A stretch of 64,000 bases of DNA from Mimachlamys varia (GCA_947623455.1 OX392529.1:9238001-9302000); one strand, 5' to 3'; counted from the first letter of the stretch, positions 22,726 to 42,544 are shown. The notes: generated from the letters alone by a model not told the origin. A program made the numbers and translations.

Positions 22726-25700
22726 TTTAAAAACACATAAAACAAAATTAAAAAAAACCCATAAAACAAAATTAACGGCAAGATTTCTCAGAACGACCAA
22801 TCAGATCGCTTGCCTATTTCTTTGGAAACTATAAATGATCAATTGACTATATTCAATATCTTTGACTTTGAATTATAATAACTGATGTAGTCAATTAACT
22901 GTCTTAACCTTGATATCTTTCTGAACCATGACGATCAATAGCATTTGTTTATAATTTTTTTTTATCTCATTAAGGCAACAAATAATTATTAGTATATTAA
23001 TACTGATCTGTTAATTTTCATTATCAGTTATTAATGAAAGCGAGTTTACCAAAAGGAATTGTTTGGTTTTAGATTTTATCAGCATCTACGTGATTTCGAC
23101 TTATCTTTAAATTAAATTTTATTTAGTATGAGTTATCAATTTGCTGTAAAAGTGGATGCCTTAGCACTTGGAATATTTCGCTTTGTCAGCCTCCAAACTG
23201 TTCGCGCTATTGAGTATTATATTAGTATTAACATAACTATAAATGATGCATTGTTTTTAATAACACAAAGTGATAAGCGATTAGTTGACCATGTTATGGT
23301 TAATTATTAGTTAAACTATCAAAGAGTAAAAGCCAGTACCCGCGCAATAGCATAATGACAATGACATTATAAATTATAAATGATATCAAATTACCAAATA
23401 GAGTTCTGAATACGAATTATTTTTTGATACCTAAAACATATATTGTTGACAATTAAACCTGATATTATTCTAGACGGTTCGCTTATTATTTCACTTAATC
23501 CAAATCAGGAAGTTACTCATTTTAAGACAATTAACAGATGTTTGCAACTTACAAACCATATCAATGGACTCTGTGTACAATCGTCAACAAGACAAGCTAT
23601 TTCAGGGTTGGCCTGAAATTAATTCGAATGATTTCTAAAGAAAGTTATTTCCTTAAGTCTCTTTTGTCGTGAATAAAAACGAAATCGATAAGCTATCCAT
23701 TTCAACCCCTGTTAATCTGTATCGACTGGTTAATCATTTCTCGTACGTGTACTGGTGTTTTCATGCCAGGGAAAGGTGACTTGGTGGACATCACGATGTG
23801 ATTTCATAGAACTTGAATGAGTCATGACAATTTGCACCAACTTGTATAGAATGCTTTGCAAATAAACCAAAAAGAAGACTTCTATACTTCAATTATACAT
23901 ATTTATTGCATAAATGGTTTTTAATGCCAACCATTTAACGACTGAGCGATTTGCATTATACCTGAGGATAACTACGTCACATATTAGAATATTGCATGAT
24001 TGAAATAGGAAATGCTGAATTGAGGACCAATTTATTGAACACGGATTGTCATATAGCACCAGTATTTATGCAATTTCATTTCCATAAATGATAGACCATC
24101 CTCATTCTCTTCCGTCAAATAGCGTTACAACGGTGCTGTAGGTTTCAATATAAGGCGTTTGATACCGCCACCTTGCCTGCTAGGACGACTGCTACCATCG
24201 TTTAGCAATTTTGACGCGGTGACCCCCAGGGACCCGCAATGCGGTAGGTAAATGGAATTTCTTTATTAGAAAAAAATCAAATCAAGTCGATATGAAGTTA
24301 TAAATAGGGAGATCACTTAGGGTCATTATAAAGCAATTTGTATTATGATAAAACTCACTTTCTCCGAAACGGAAATCACTTAGTTCTAGTCGATACACTG
24401 AATACCTTATTATCTATTACATTACATATATCATTACACTATTAGCATTTTAAGGCATAGATCAAATCGTCCGTAGTTTTCTAAGAAATTGTTTGTGTTG
24501 ATTGTTTCATAATTGTTCAATATAAAATCAATTATGTAAGACTAAGATCCTTGATCAAGATATGTCAACGTCCTTAAATGATTGAACTGATGAAAGGACG
24601 CGGAACAATGCAAAACCAAAACAAACCAATGTATGTCAATGTCGATAAGCCTGGTATAATTTTTTTTATTTCATCTCCTTTGCACTACATGACTAGGATA
24701 GAAGATATACTTTAACTATCAACAAACAAACTTATTAAACTTGATCTTGCTGTTTATAATGTATGAATAAAGCCCCACTAACCCTGATTAACTCCAAAAT
24801 CACTTTCCTTCATCAATGATAAAATATAAATGATTCATTAACGGAATAAGTAAGGGATAATGGATTTAACCATCGATTAGGCATTTTTAGATTATTTTTT
24901 CGATATCAATTATTCGAAACAAATGCGTTTGATATATGTGCGAACATAGATACTATTTTATGTTGCTATTTTCTGTTACACACCAATACCAGAACGGATT
25001 ACATTCGGAGGTATTGATTTACATATCTCAATATCCTAAAAGGGAATCGAAGAAGCGGTCAATAATAGGTGACGTATTTCACGATGGACAATGAATAGTG
25101 ATACACAATGACTATCGATGCATAATTGAATGGCGATGGACAACGAATATCGTTGGACAATTGAATGGCTATAAGCAACAAATAACGATGGACAAGGAAT
25201 ATCGATGGGGAATATTGAATAACTTGAAATTAAGATAAGCAGCAAACAAATGGAAACAGAAAAAGAAAATATGTATAATTATCAGAAATATTTATCAGCG
25301 AATACTTAGATGTGATACACTTTGTACCAATACTCCCGTAATTCTTTGATTTTTTTAAACGGTCATCGACGTTTATGATATCGTAAGGAAATGGTAGCGG
25401 TATATAAATCCTAATAAAAACAAAAAAGTGGTGTATTCATGGGAATAAACTATTAGCGATAATTATTATTTATAATATGATAGAAAAAGGTTAGGGGTAT
25501 ATACATTTAGATAAAAAGTACTTAGTAAGCAATGTTTAAATCATGTCAAAATGTACTCAGTGTGCATATCACAAGAACAGGGTAGCGATATGCATACCGT
25601 TATAAATGGTTAGTATTTTATTTCTTAAAATAAAATAGAGGTCTATATCTTAAACTATTAAGATAAGGATTCTATCGGGTTACACTTTATTTAATGTAGC

Positions 25701-25740
25701 AACAAATGAAATTATGTCATCACTTGCATTTTCTCGACCC
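22726..25740. other. Intergenic DNA without a supported gene
   Basis: Mostly AT-rich unique sequence. A GC-richer patch at 24120-24250 (ACGCGGTGACCCCCAGGGAC) is unassigned. 25083-25206 has four imperfect copies of CGATGGACAANGAATATCG. A 17-nt exact match to a unit variant of the 46-bp satellite lies at 25312-25328. Confidence 0.4.
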
Positions 25741-26365
25741 TAGCAGGGTGGGGATTATGCTATTTTCCCACACTCTTATCCAGACCATAGCAGAGTGGGA
25801 ATTATACTGCTATCCAACACTCTTATCCAGACCATAGAAGGATGGGGTTCATACCGCTATCCCACACTCTTATCCAGACCCTAGCAGGATGGGGATTATG
25901 CTAATATCCCACACTCTTATCCAGACCCTAGCAGGATGGGGATTATGCTAATATCCCACACTCTTATCCAGACCCTAGCAGGATGGGGATTATATGCTAT
26001 CATCCCACACTCTTATCCAGACCCTAGCAGGATGGGGATTGTGCTATCATCCCACACTCTTATCCAGACCCTAGCAGGATGGGGATTATGCTATTATCCC
26101 ACACTCTTATCCAGACCATAGCAGGGTGGGGTTTATACTGCTATCCCACACTCTTATCCAGACCATAGCAGGGTGGGATTATGCTATTATCACACACTCT
26201 TATCCAGACCATAGCAGGTTGGGGTTTATACTACTATCCCATACTCTTATCCCGAACCTAGCAGGATGGGGAGTATGCTATTATCCCACACTCTTAACCA
26301 GACCATAGGAAGGTGGGGATTGTACTGTTGTCCCACAATCATATCGACCTTATGGGGAATGATCG
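25741..26365. repeat. 47-bp minisatellite, about 13 copies
   Basis: CCCACACTCTTATCCAGACC and TAGCAGGATGGGGATTATGC alternate with a 47-bp period (TAGCAG starts at 25741 and 25788). Open frames here are artefacts of the repeat. Confidence 0.95.
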
Positions 26366-29204
26366 CGCTGATGGTTAAACAAGAGTTGATTCGGTCCAAT
26401 AACGAAGAATACTTTAAGAAAATTACAATATCGTGCAACATGACATGTACTACGGGTAATTGGTAATTCAATTAAATTCTAGTTTGAAGTTCATATTCAT
26501 ATACGTTCGAGAGAGGGTAATACAAGACATGTGATTTTGTCTCGATAAAAATAAATGAATTGTGTTAGATGCATTTGTTTTTATTTCTATCTGCATTCGT
26601 GTTTTGTCCTAAGTCCTCTAAATGCCTTCACCCTCTACCTGCCAATGACAGCCTGCCTACAATGTGTACACGGACCTTCCATCAGGTTGTACCCTGGTTC
26701 AATTTACCTACCGCATGGAAATCAGAAAAGGGCGTCACCCCTACACTAAAAGGAGGAATGATATTAGAATTTTCCCAAGATCTAAATCGACCATGAATAA
26801 AGAGCAAAACTTCCGTCAAATGTCTGTTAGCACATTGACGAGGAATATGTTTGGTGTTTGTGTATACATGTGTGTAGCTTTACGCCGTTCTTAGAACATG
26901 CATTTATTTAAATATGATTCTTTTTAATAACTGCATCCTTAATTGTTTATGTTCTATTTACTTTGCACTTTAATCAATATGATATCTCTATATAATATTT
27001 ATTTTGTTTTGTAAATATCATATGAATATCGAAGGCAAAAGACCACACTATTTTCTGTGTTTGTTTACAACGATATATTTCAGGATTTGAAGTACTGCCT
27101 TTATGAAGATTTATTTATTCATTTTTTGCAGTTGCCAAAAAAACAACGTCTGCTTAAACTGATTACAAAGGTATTCCTTTAATGATCTTCTCTTGTGAAA
27201 AATCGAAATTTTCTGGCGACTAACTTTTTTCTTACATGGATTTTTGAAAAGGGGAGTTAGCAGAAAATGCAAAAAGAAATATATGGTAGTGAACTCGTTT
27301 TTGTGCTATGCTCGGTCAAAGATACCAAAATGAGCAGAACACCTTATTTATGTGAAAAATGCCATTTTGGCCAATTGCAGGACATTATTATTCAATATCT
27401 GATACATTGTATGTCTGAATGTTTTCAGAATTGACAAATATAGTATATTTTTTTCATTAATAATGGAAGAAAAGTGTCTTTAAAATATTCTTTTAGCTCA
27501 GAAAAAAAGTTAGTTATCCCTACCCATTATTTTTAAAGAGAAAATACTCCATTTTTCATCATTTTTTGCAGATTTAATGCTTTATAAAAAAAATAACTGG
27601 CGACAGACTTTTTAGATATTTGGCAGATCAAAAGGAAATGGGTTTCTGATTCTAAAACCAAAAAGAAAAAAAAAAAAAAACGGTCATAAAAACTGGGGGG
27701 TAGCTGTGGGCTTGTTTTTCTTTTGTCCCATTATCAAATGTGTTATTGCTTCAATTACACTAAATATCTTAAAAAAATACCCAAAATGTAAAAATACAAT
27801 GTCTTTGTTACATAATATTTGCTTTCTAATGAACATAAAGAAGTTGTACAGCAAAAATGTACTTGTTGTAATGAAAAATCATGAAATTTGCCGTTTGTGA
27901 AGTGCAAGAAATACACAAAAATACTAATTTTCAAAATAGCCCCCATAATGGTCTTTTTTTTTTTAAATTCTTCTACAAAGTTTTACAGATACCAGACATC
28001 TAATTTTTTGCTACATTTTTCAGATGCATATTTGCTATCAAAATTGATAGTAAATTGTAAGATATTACAAAAATATCTCACGTGAGATCAAAACGAGATT
28101 TGAACGTGATTGAAACCTCACAAGGGCAGATCCTTGAAGTAGAAAATCGCCTCTTAAAATGTACACTATAGAACAAACATAGCAAGCTTGACATTTAAAG
28201 GCATTACGGATTCAAAGTAACTAAATGAAATGATTTCTATAACAAAATGATATATAAATACATATTTTAAAACTGAAGAAAAGCAAGCTGTTTGTCGTTG
28301 GTGAGTGTTTCTATACCATATGTGAAGTCAGTCACGTCTAAAATTAAAGTAATGTCTAAAATTCTCCAAAAAGTAATCAAGTAACAAGTAGCAATCACTT
28401 TCCAATGTATATTTTCATAAAAAATTGAAAGGTTATTTCTTTCTCAAACAATATTACAAAATATAGCTTGAACATCTTTAGTTTTAGTGAAGACGATAAC
28501 ATATTGCGCTTTATGAAGTGAGCAGACTACAATTTGTACAAATTGCCATTAATAATGTAATCGATTCGTAATTGATATGGAATGAGTAATGAGTTTATCA
28601 ACGATATCATCTGAATAAGAAGTGAAAACGCTGGTGAAACAGTTTACGGATTTGTATCTTATTTTTATTTATTTTCTTTATTTTCACATTTTTTATACTA
28701 CACTTGTAAATAATATCTAGATTTTTTTATCACATAACTGACCCGTCCAGTCATGTCAAACGGCCATGTCATAAAAATGGTATTGCACACGTGTAATAAC
28801 AATATTGTGACGTCATAACCAAATGACGTTTTTATGAAATCATATGATTGTCTCGGTAGTGAAAATCGTACTGTCAGAGAAGAAATTTGCCTTTTTGATA
28901 GATAATTAATTTGAGAGTTTTTGTGTATTTTCTCATAAATACAATGTAATATGATAAATAGAATCTTACACTCGTGTCATTGTAATATAGAATTTATTAA
29001 ACTCGTTAATGTTTGTCCCAATGGTGTCATTCCTAAATTCTATCCTATATCTATCAATATAGTGTATTGCATTGAGTGACATAATATGTATAGAAGTAGT
29101 GAATAGGGATAACTATTTATTATACATAATGTACATGCATTTCCTTCAATTTAGAATTCAAATGATTTGTAAAAGGAGAAATTGACAAGAACAAATAATA
29201 AATG

Positions 29205-29460
29205 CATCATATCACCAATATTTAAAAACAAACAAACAAACAGAAAAAAAAATAACAACAACAAAATAAGCTAACAAACAAACGAACGAACTAAGGCCTA
29301 CATGAAAAAATACATTCAAATATAAAATTCCATGCAAACACAAAATATATCTGAATCATATCACTAATATCTAAAAACAAACAGAAAAAAAAACAAAACA
29401 AAAACAAAACAAACAAACAAACAAACAATCTTACATGAAACTATACATTTAAATATAAAA
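29205..29460. repeat. Imperfect about 148-bp duplication with (CAAA)n tracts
   Basis: TCATATCACCAATATTTAAA at 29208 is matched by TCATATCACTAATATCTAAA at 29356. Both are followed by A-rich CAAA repeats and a diverged TACATGAAA...ATATAAAAT segment. Confidence 0.7.
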
Positions 29461-30893
29461 TGGCATGCCGATACAAATGTACAAAATCGCTGACATTAAG
29501 CTGGCTAAAACATGTCTAAAACAGAAAAGAACATTCCACATAACGCCTCTATAATTATTCTTAACACAGTAACTTGTGTGATTTTGTTTATCATTGCTGA
29601 GATAATGAAATGACAGTATGGCTGCTGACAATGCTATCAGACAAAGGCGCTTGATTTTTCATTGTACTCATACAATAGCAATACTGTGTCTCTTAATTGA
29701 GAGAAAGTAGTTTGGTTTTGACAATTTCGTAATTTACCATAATTAGAGCGTTTTCTGAAGTCTGTTACGGTATCAGTTTGCTGAAATCTACACAATACGT
29801 TTGTGTCCGTTGGGCAAGTCTTGCTATTAGTTGTAGTTTGTACAATATTATCAGTACAATAGAAATGAAGAAAAAACAAGTTATTTGTTTAACAGAGACA
29901 ATTATCTTTACTTTCAAGATACAAACAATGCATTCACAGCTATTTTTCAGGCTTTGTAGGGGGTTAAGTATTTTTGAGTGGACAATTATAAAACTTGTCA
30001 TTATCGAATCCCATATTAGTGAGAGTTATTATTAGGATAATTAAAAGTTTAATATCTTTGTCCAATTATTTCCTTTTCAAATGAAATACCAATCAGCAAA
30101 GAGTATCTCCGTAAGTAATGCTTTGTTTTTCGTTTTAAACAAATATATAAGATATGGCAATATCTTCACAGTTTAAAAGGAAACCAATTAGCATACTTTC
30201 CCTCTCCTGTTATCTTCAAAATAACAACTTAACAATTAAGTACCTATTTACTTCACAGTCATTATGTGTTGTTAAATCGCAGTGTTTTGTTATTAAAAGG
30301 GGTGTCATTGAAAACGACTGTTATGTTCAGTGATCTATAGTGTAAACTAACACCTCAACGGTATTTATTAGAGTGGGGCACGCAAAGCTTCCAAAAACAT
30401 GATTCACCAGTGTTATCAGCTGACAAAAGGTTGACTAGAATGTTAAGTCAGGTGAATTAACAAATATGTTTGTTTTTCTTTCTTTTGTAAAGATTGGGTA
30501 GAATTACTGCTATGCTTTTTTTATCAATGTGATATCATAATATAAATATTAATACATGTGCGAATACAACTAAAATTACATCAATATAGGTTGGTGTCAA
30601 TATTTGCATCAATTAATATCACCCGAATCAAATTATTTGTTAATAATACAAATTAAAACATGAGCTGGTAATACATTACAACATTATATATGGAACAATT
30701 ACAACCTGAGCTAATAGTATAAATAAATACTTTTGTTACCGATAGACCGACATTTGTGTCATGGTATAAATGCTATTTAAAAAAGCAAACCTCTCCCTCA
30801 AATATATCATACATATATCATGCATTAAATTCCGCCGTAAATGAAAATATGTAAAAACAGAAAAGCACTTTGAGATAATCAGTACATTTCAGA

Positions 30894-30960
30894 CTGCTGA
30901 GTCACACTGCGTAACAACCATGACCAGCTCATCCATGCCATAAACGTGCCGTCAGCTGTC
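30894..30960 (+). promoter_or_regulatory. Candidate upstream regulatory block of the Bar gene
   Basis: Locally GC-richer sequence about 0.9 kb before the start codon. It holds TGCTGAGTCAC (AP-1/Maf-like, 30896-30905), TAAACG (30941-30946, the core reported for Bar-class homeodomains) and CAGCTG (E-box, 30953-30958) within 67 bases. All are short motifs, so function is inference only. Confidence 0.25.
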
Positions 30961-31339
30961 CTTATGTTAATATCACCTTAACTGTAAATAAATATATATC
31001 ATTATCAATGGCTAAAATAAAAAATGCTAATTTATACAATGGCTTGAGGTTTTGATTATGTTGAAAACGGGAAATACAATATGTTATATTTTATATGACC
31101 ATATTGATGATCTTGATGAAATAAAGTAAAAACATCCTTTCATTAAAATCTGTAATACCATCCAAAGACGAAACGAACTTTAGAAGTACAAAACTACATA
31201 ATTTGATGCAGCAATATATTCAATTGAGCAGTTATTTTTGATTAAATGAGTGATCATGACTTATTTCATTACACAGATTGGTCGAATCACACCCTGGTGA
31301 ACATCATCGCGGCAAATAAGCTACAGACGGAACACGCTT

Positions 31340-31811
31340 TATGGTGATGAAAGGACTAATTTCCAACCCGATCCCTCCGCTCGTCTCACTGTCATTATCT
31401 TGTCTGTTTAGCAGCGTATTGATCTGTTTGACGGATCTGTTACCTGCATCGTGGCTCCTCCCACTTTTCAGCGATTGGGCGAGGAGCTTCATCGACAGAT
31501 ACACGCGGATGGTTGAGATTAGGAATACTAAATAGGATTTTCACTACTAATGCCGTACAACAATTTGCGAACAATTTCAAAAATTGTGACGATGTGTATC
31601 ATTTAAAATGTATTTCACCTGTGACTTTTTATTCACTGTTGAAATAAGTGTGTGAAGGTACTGTCTTAAGCAGTTGTACCAGTGCCTTGTGGCGAGACCA
31701 GAGCTACTCGTATGAGGCTCAACACTTTCACAAGGGATAATTGTTTCTGATAACCGATGTTAGTAATCAGTATTGAACATTATCACCTCGCTACATTATA
31801 TAGTTGGAATA
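31340..31811 (+). promoter_or_regulatory. Putative promoter and 5' UTR of the Bar gene
   Basis: A GC-richer island (about 31340-31530) stands out from AT-rich flanks. It contains GTGGCTCCTCCCAC (GC-box-like) and CGATTGGG (inverted CCAAT) near 31450-31480. The stretch up to 31811 lacks a convincing splice acceptor, so it is probably 5' UTR. The transcription start cannot be placed. Confidence 0.35.
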
Positions 31812-37620
<5,809 letters not shown>

Positions 37621-38776
37621 CCAAAACGTGATATCCATTCGCGTTAATGACATGACAGACAGTGTTCCTGTAATCTAAAAATAGCAACAGGTACATTGCC
37701 CTCTATTTCAGGCAATATCAAATGTTTCATTGTATTTAGGATATGGATTGTTATTTCCGTGTACTTGGACTTTATAATTCGGATGTTAAAATTGAAGTAG
37801 TAAAGGTCAGAGTTTATTCGTATATATCAATTGATGTTACAATCGACAGACTTATTCCGTTTCACACAGAAACAAATTCGGAATCAAATGTAAATCAAAT
37901 TTAATTATTACTATGCTTTTTCAATTTCTACGTTTTTTTGTATCGATATTTCTTATTCGAAGAGACACAAGTAATTTGACTGTACTGGAAGAATGGACAG
38001 GATTTTCTGGTGAAATATGAAATTTCGACACGACCATTATGATACGCGATGTTAGACCAGCCACCGTATTATAGTTAGGCTAGGTAACTCCGATGGTAAC
38101 ATTTGGAAATATTAATCAATACAAAACACTTTCATAACAAAAACTTGTGCTGACATTTTGATTAGTTCATGTTCAGAGGAAGTACAATATAGCACGGGAT
38201 ATTTTATATTGAATTAATAATAATAATATGTCTACGTGCTCTACCGTATGTTATCCAAACCTTGTATTGTAAAGCTTTTGAGACTTGATATACTTCAACT
38301 TCCACTTGAAGCATTTTAAAACTTGCAATGCAAGTCATTATACAATAATATTATCGACTTGATACCACTGTATTTTCTGAAGCAGGTCTTATGTATCTAA
38401 TTTCAACACAATAATCATCTAAATATTAAATGCAACTACGATTTAATATTTTGTCTACCTTAAATGTGTGCATTAGAGTCAATATGAAATATTATCATAT
38501 GTTTATTAAATATGATAGTATATGTATATGGCATACGTTCAGAATTTTGTCCTGAACATACTTGAACACTAATCAGTAAACTCTCTTCAGCGATAAATGG
38601 GATAATCTATAGTGTTGCTCAAATACAGTAAAATCAATGAGAGTTAGAACTGGGTGTATACCTGCAATATTTTAGAATTTTTTATCATTGTCTACGCGGT
38701 CTTTTATTTAATTGACTGTGAATTGTGTACTATACTGTTTCAATAATTTGTAAATAAAACTCTTAATTTATTCTTA
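37621..38776 (+). other. Bar gene 3' UTR
   Basis: About 1.15 kb of AT-rich non-coding sequence following the TGA, with no open frame of note. It ends with the polyadenylation signal below. Confidence 0.6.
38753..38758 (+). terminator. AATAAA polyadenylation signal, Bar gene
   Basis: First good AATAAA downstream of the stop that is followed by a T/GT-rich stretch (TTCTTATTTGTTTTGTTAAT at about 38770), as expected for a cleavage site near 38770-38780. Confidence 0.55.
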
Positions 38777-39270
38777 TTTGTTTTGTTAATTAATTACCTG
38801 ACTTGCTCCATTTGTCCTAATTCGATATTGCAATACTGTAGTACAAAATAATAACGACTCTGGAAAGATATCATCACCACTGACTATATTTTGAAAACAA
38901 TGATAACAATTTAAACTTGGAGCAGCTGATACTGAAAAATCACCTTTCTGGAAGCATGTAATTCATAGCTAAAAAATGGTTACTATATCCTTTTTCGTGT
39001 TCAAAACATTTCAATTGCAGTTGCAATCCTGAACCATCTTTTGAGTATAATAATAAAACAATTCTTAGAAAAAATGACATTTATTACAATTTTATTTAAA
39101 TTTTACTATTTTAAGCATTTAATTTTTTGGTTTTTTTTTTAGCTTAGAGTCTGTTGTTGATCTCAAAATTTAAAGATAATTAATAAATAAAAATGATCGG
39201 ATCTTATCATTTCTGTTTAAACTAATATCGAGAAAGGCGCATATTAAGTTCAGAATAGGACAAAAAAAAA
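38777..39270. other. Intergenic, nothing recognised
   Basis: AT-rich sequence with T-rich runs. No gene or repeat family identified. Confidence 0.4.
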
Positions 39271-39274
39271 CAAC

Positions 39275-39995
39275 CTTGCCAAATCTTTCAATTTCTGTTT
39301 CAGGTATATTAACGCTGTTTTGTCTTTAAATAACAAGACGCTTTCAGACCTTCTTGAACGTATATACCATCAAATCAAGGAAAGAACATACTATTTACAT
39401 TCGCTGATCTACCTTGATCTCTACTGAAGCTATGGCCAACACGGGCAGCTTACTACTAAGCTATACATTAACGTGATGTTTTCGATTTTCCTTTCGTGAA
39501 CTGTCCCCTTTTTAAAGTAACATCCCTGCTTCTCCAACCTATGGTATTTACATGTCGAAGTTGATTCGTTATCATAAAGCATTATCTGAATATTTCGATG
39601 TCGACTGTTACAAACAAACTTACAACACAAGTATGTAAGATGAGATGCAGGCTGACGAGAACTATGAGCAAGTTTTATGGTCGTTATTTTTTTCTCAGTC
39701 AAAAATATTTTGCATCTTTATGTGATATGAAGATGGATATTTTTGAGTATGCTTATAAGTGTGCTAACTTGTTGTGATTGACAATGATGACTCGGTTCAC
39801 AATTTACGGACCTGACGTTTACTTCACATGGCTGGTGTTGTCGATAAAGCAGAATACGCTTACTCTTCAGGAACACCTGGTCTTGTTCCCTTGTACTTTT
39901 GCTTGGGTCTCCATGTCAATTACCATTTTGTTCACTTTGTTTTGCCCCTACTTTGATCGATTTTGATTTCGGATTATGGTTTTGTTGCCGCTTCG
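39275..39995 (+). mobile_element. PLE fragment, copy C, mutated RT catalytic site
   Basis: Translates in pieces as AKSFNFCFRYINAVLSLNN (from about 39276), then YLDLY with an in-frame stop, LTTKLYINVMF, and the KxxxRHxDLIEKYF...MKMD region. The shared 3' non-coding segment follows (GCTGGTGTTGTCGATAAAGC, ending near TATTCTCTAAT). The palm motif normally read as YIDD in PLEs is YINA here, so both catalytic aspartates are lost. Several frameshifts and stops; a dead copy. Confidence 0.8.
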
Positions 39996-40558
39996 GTATT
40001 CTCTAATTATTTATGAATAAATGTTCAAAATAAAAAAATATGCGCGCCGTTACAATACTAATTTACCAGTAGCGACGTTAAGAAATAACAAAAATTAATA
40101 ATACAGATTTTTTGTGCAAATATTATTTTTTAAGTGATGTATGCCACTTACCACACACCAATATTTTTTTTATTTAAGAACTCTGAGGAAATGCTGTTAT
40201 TTTTAAAACGGAAGCAGTCATTTGGATACGGTAATCATTCGTGCAATGTTGAACTAAATGACCAAGTCGCACAATGTATACCTCTCTCTATATATGCAAT
40301 TATCACCTTGGCATAGGGAACAGTGGATACCGCCTATCACACCCTTAGGCGAATTAAGGAATACTACTTACCATACACACTATTTCACCTATCACATATC
40401 AAAGTAAAAACTAAAACATCCTTTTCATGTCCGGAAAACGAAATCGTCACGTACAGTTTACATCGTATAGCCGAGTAGATGTATATCTGCCTGAACATAA
40501 AGTTATGGCAATTGTTTCGACTGTCCTGATTTCAGCCTTCAAAACAAGTCAGCTAAGT

Positions 40559-40574
40559 GGGGGGGGGGGGGGGG
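40559..40574. repeat. G16 homopolymer
   Basis: Sixteen consecutive G in AT-rich surroundings. Confidence 0.98.
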
Positions 40575-42238
40575 ACTAAATCGTTACCATAGACGTTTTA
40601 TTCGTTAGTTACCAGTCACACTCGGTTTACGTCTCTACGCTGTCAACAATAGGGAGTTACTTAGACACAGTTAACTCATTCACGCTGAAGTGTTATGTGT
40701 CAGTCATAAATATGTACAGTAAGTCATAATTACTGTGGAAATGAAAAAAGGAGGAACAGACAATATCGAGTAAACAACTGATATAAATGTAAATCCTGTT
40801 GCATTATCGAAGTAATTACATACATTTTAATTGTCCAATATTATATTCCTGGAATGCTTTCAGAAAAAGCATACAATTACTAAACCACATCTAAATCTGA
40901 AGAAGATAATTAGACCATAGCTAAAACCACGTGTATTACCTCTACATACCTGTCTGTCGACCTGCACACGGTCATATCTAAGCAAAGACGTTAACCATTT
41001 ACATCGTTATATAAACCTACCAAGGTAATAGTGTCGCCCAAGTGAGCACTAATTGATTTTTATGATGTTGACAACTAATTGATAAATTGTATGAGTTTTA
41101 AATTGTTGTAAATTGCCCTCTTTATGTACAATATCTGCCGGTTTGTACGCGTTTTTTACCTGAATCATTCGACACTGGACAATTGTGAAATGTTTCACTT
41201 AAAACCTCACCAAATTCAGTTAAATCTACAGACAAGTTCTAAAGTACACTGCATGAAAACAGTACTGTGGAGATACGATTGATAATGTTCATAGCACGTG
41301 TTGTAGTACGATTTCAAATTCTGTCATTACAAATCAGTAATAAATAATGAAAGTTCGATCTGGTATCGGATAAGGTAACTAGCCGGGTAACCTTATACGT
41401 GTCATTAATATTTGCCCGTAACTGATACTTATGATATAAAATAACAATGATTGCTTTGAATGATATTACTATTCCACAAGAATTACAGACTGTTTGTCAG
41501 ATCAGTTACTATAGCAACATAGTGATATTCGTTGACACTGAATATATCTAAGCCATATTGAAAACATTTCGCCGTTAAAGGCGGCGCATTTGGCTAGTAA
41601 ATATTATCCTTAATTTTTTTAAATTGCATAGGAAACCATATCTAATCATATTCCTCACCTCTTACTCTTCATTTCTTTATAATAACAAAATCCGATATTT
41701 CGTTTTTCTATACTTTCACAATTTCTGAAATAATTTCCCTCTCAATAAGCAGTATTATGCCACTTTCGGAACATTGTGTAAACGTGCTAACTAAGGATTA
41801 ATCATAACCAAGTACAGCTATCGGTATATGACTTTTCGGCGTTTTTAATTGATTGAGAAATTGAACTTTGACCAGAAATCACGTTGTTTAATGTCACGTG
41901 CGGATCGTTGACGTCGTCATCGTTTGGCAGGAAAATAATAGAAAATACGTTAACGCGGATATAGTATTGCGGTACATTTATCTTTGATTTAAGGAAATAC
42001 TTCACAGGGTCAGTATTTAAAGGCTTTCGTCTACTATAATTTTGTCATTTGAAGTTGTTGTCCTAAAATCAATGTAAAAAGATAGACTTTCAATAATGAA
42101 ATACATTTTTAATATTAATGAATGACTGTTTACATATTTGTCAAATCACAACGTCACACTCGCGATTTGCCCTGCGTATATGTAGTGAAAACTCTTTTCA
42201 TCTACATTCAATCACCATGTAGCGCTATCTACTAATAC

Positions 42239-42258
42239 GGGGGGGGGGGGGGGGGGGG
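42239..42258. repeat. G20 homopolymer
   Basis: Twenty consecutive G preceded by ACTAATAC. Confidence 0.98.
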
Positions 42259-42544
42259 TTAAGCTGATGTGGATCACATCTTATGTTTACACAAAACAAC
42301 CATGCCGTTATGCTCATCAGTGTTCTAGCATATATCGAGGTATTTAAATAATTAATCACCGTCCTATTAGATAAGGTACTGTTAACAATAAAACTACGAA
42401 AAAACACCAAATAATTATATCAAGATTGGATAAGATAGCGTTTCCCTGCGTGTTTTTGAAGTTTAACACGGCAATAATTTGGTTAGTTTCTGACTGTTTA
42501 TCTGATATTCAGATGGTCGTAATATAGTGTAATAGTTGTCAAAA

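Larger units (their letters stand above)
26366..31259. other. Large AT-rich upstream intergenic region
   Basis: No gene supported. Contents include a GC-richer unassigned block at 26590-26800 (short overlapping frames, no domain), A/T homopolymer-rich DNA at 27100-28100, and a block with TGACGTCA at about 28808. An imperfect tandem duplication (about 148 bp) carrying (CAAA)n lies at 29205-29460. A motif-bearing stretch at 30894-30960 is listed separately. Confidence 0.4.
39996..42544. other. Intergenic, no supported gene
   Basis: AT-rich unique DNA with two G homopolymers (16 G at 40559-40574, 20 G at 42239-42258). No exon, RNA gene or transposon identified. Confidence 0.4.

Noticed and set aside
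26555..26894. Overlapping 64-76 codon frames in a GC-richer block
   Set aside because: Three competing frames, no domain, and no splice signals that connect them to anything.
27100..28100. Possible DNA transposon or MITE (CTGGCGAC recurs at 27211 and 27597)
   Set aside because: No terminal inverted repeats or target duplications could be found by eye.
28730..29100. Possible DNA-transposon remnant around TGACGTCA and TTATTAAACTCGTT
   Set aside because: It feels like a dispersed repeat, but no second copy or termini are in the window.
31773..31811. 13-codon N-terminal extension of the Bar protein
   Set aside because: Begins with TTG; the first in-frame ATG is 31812, with A at -3.
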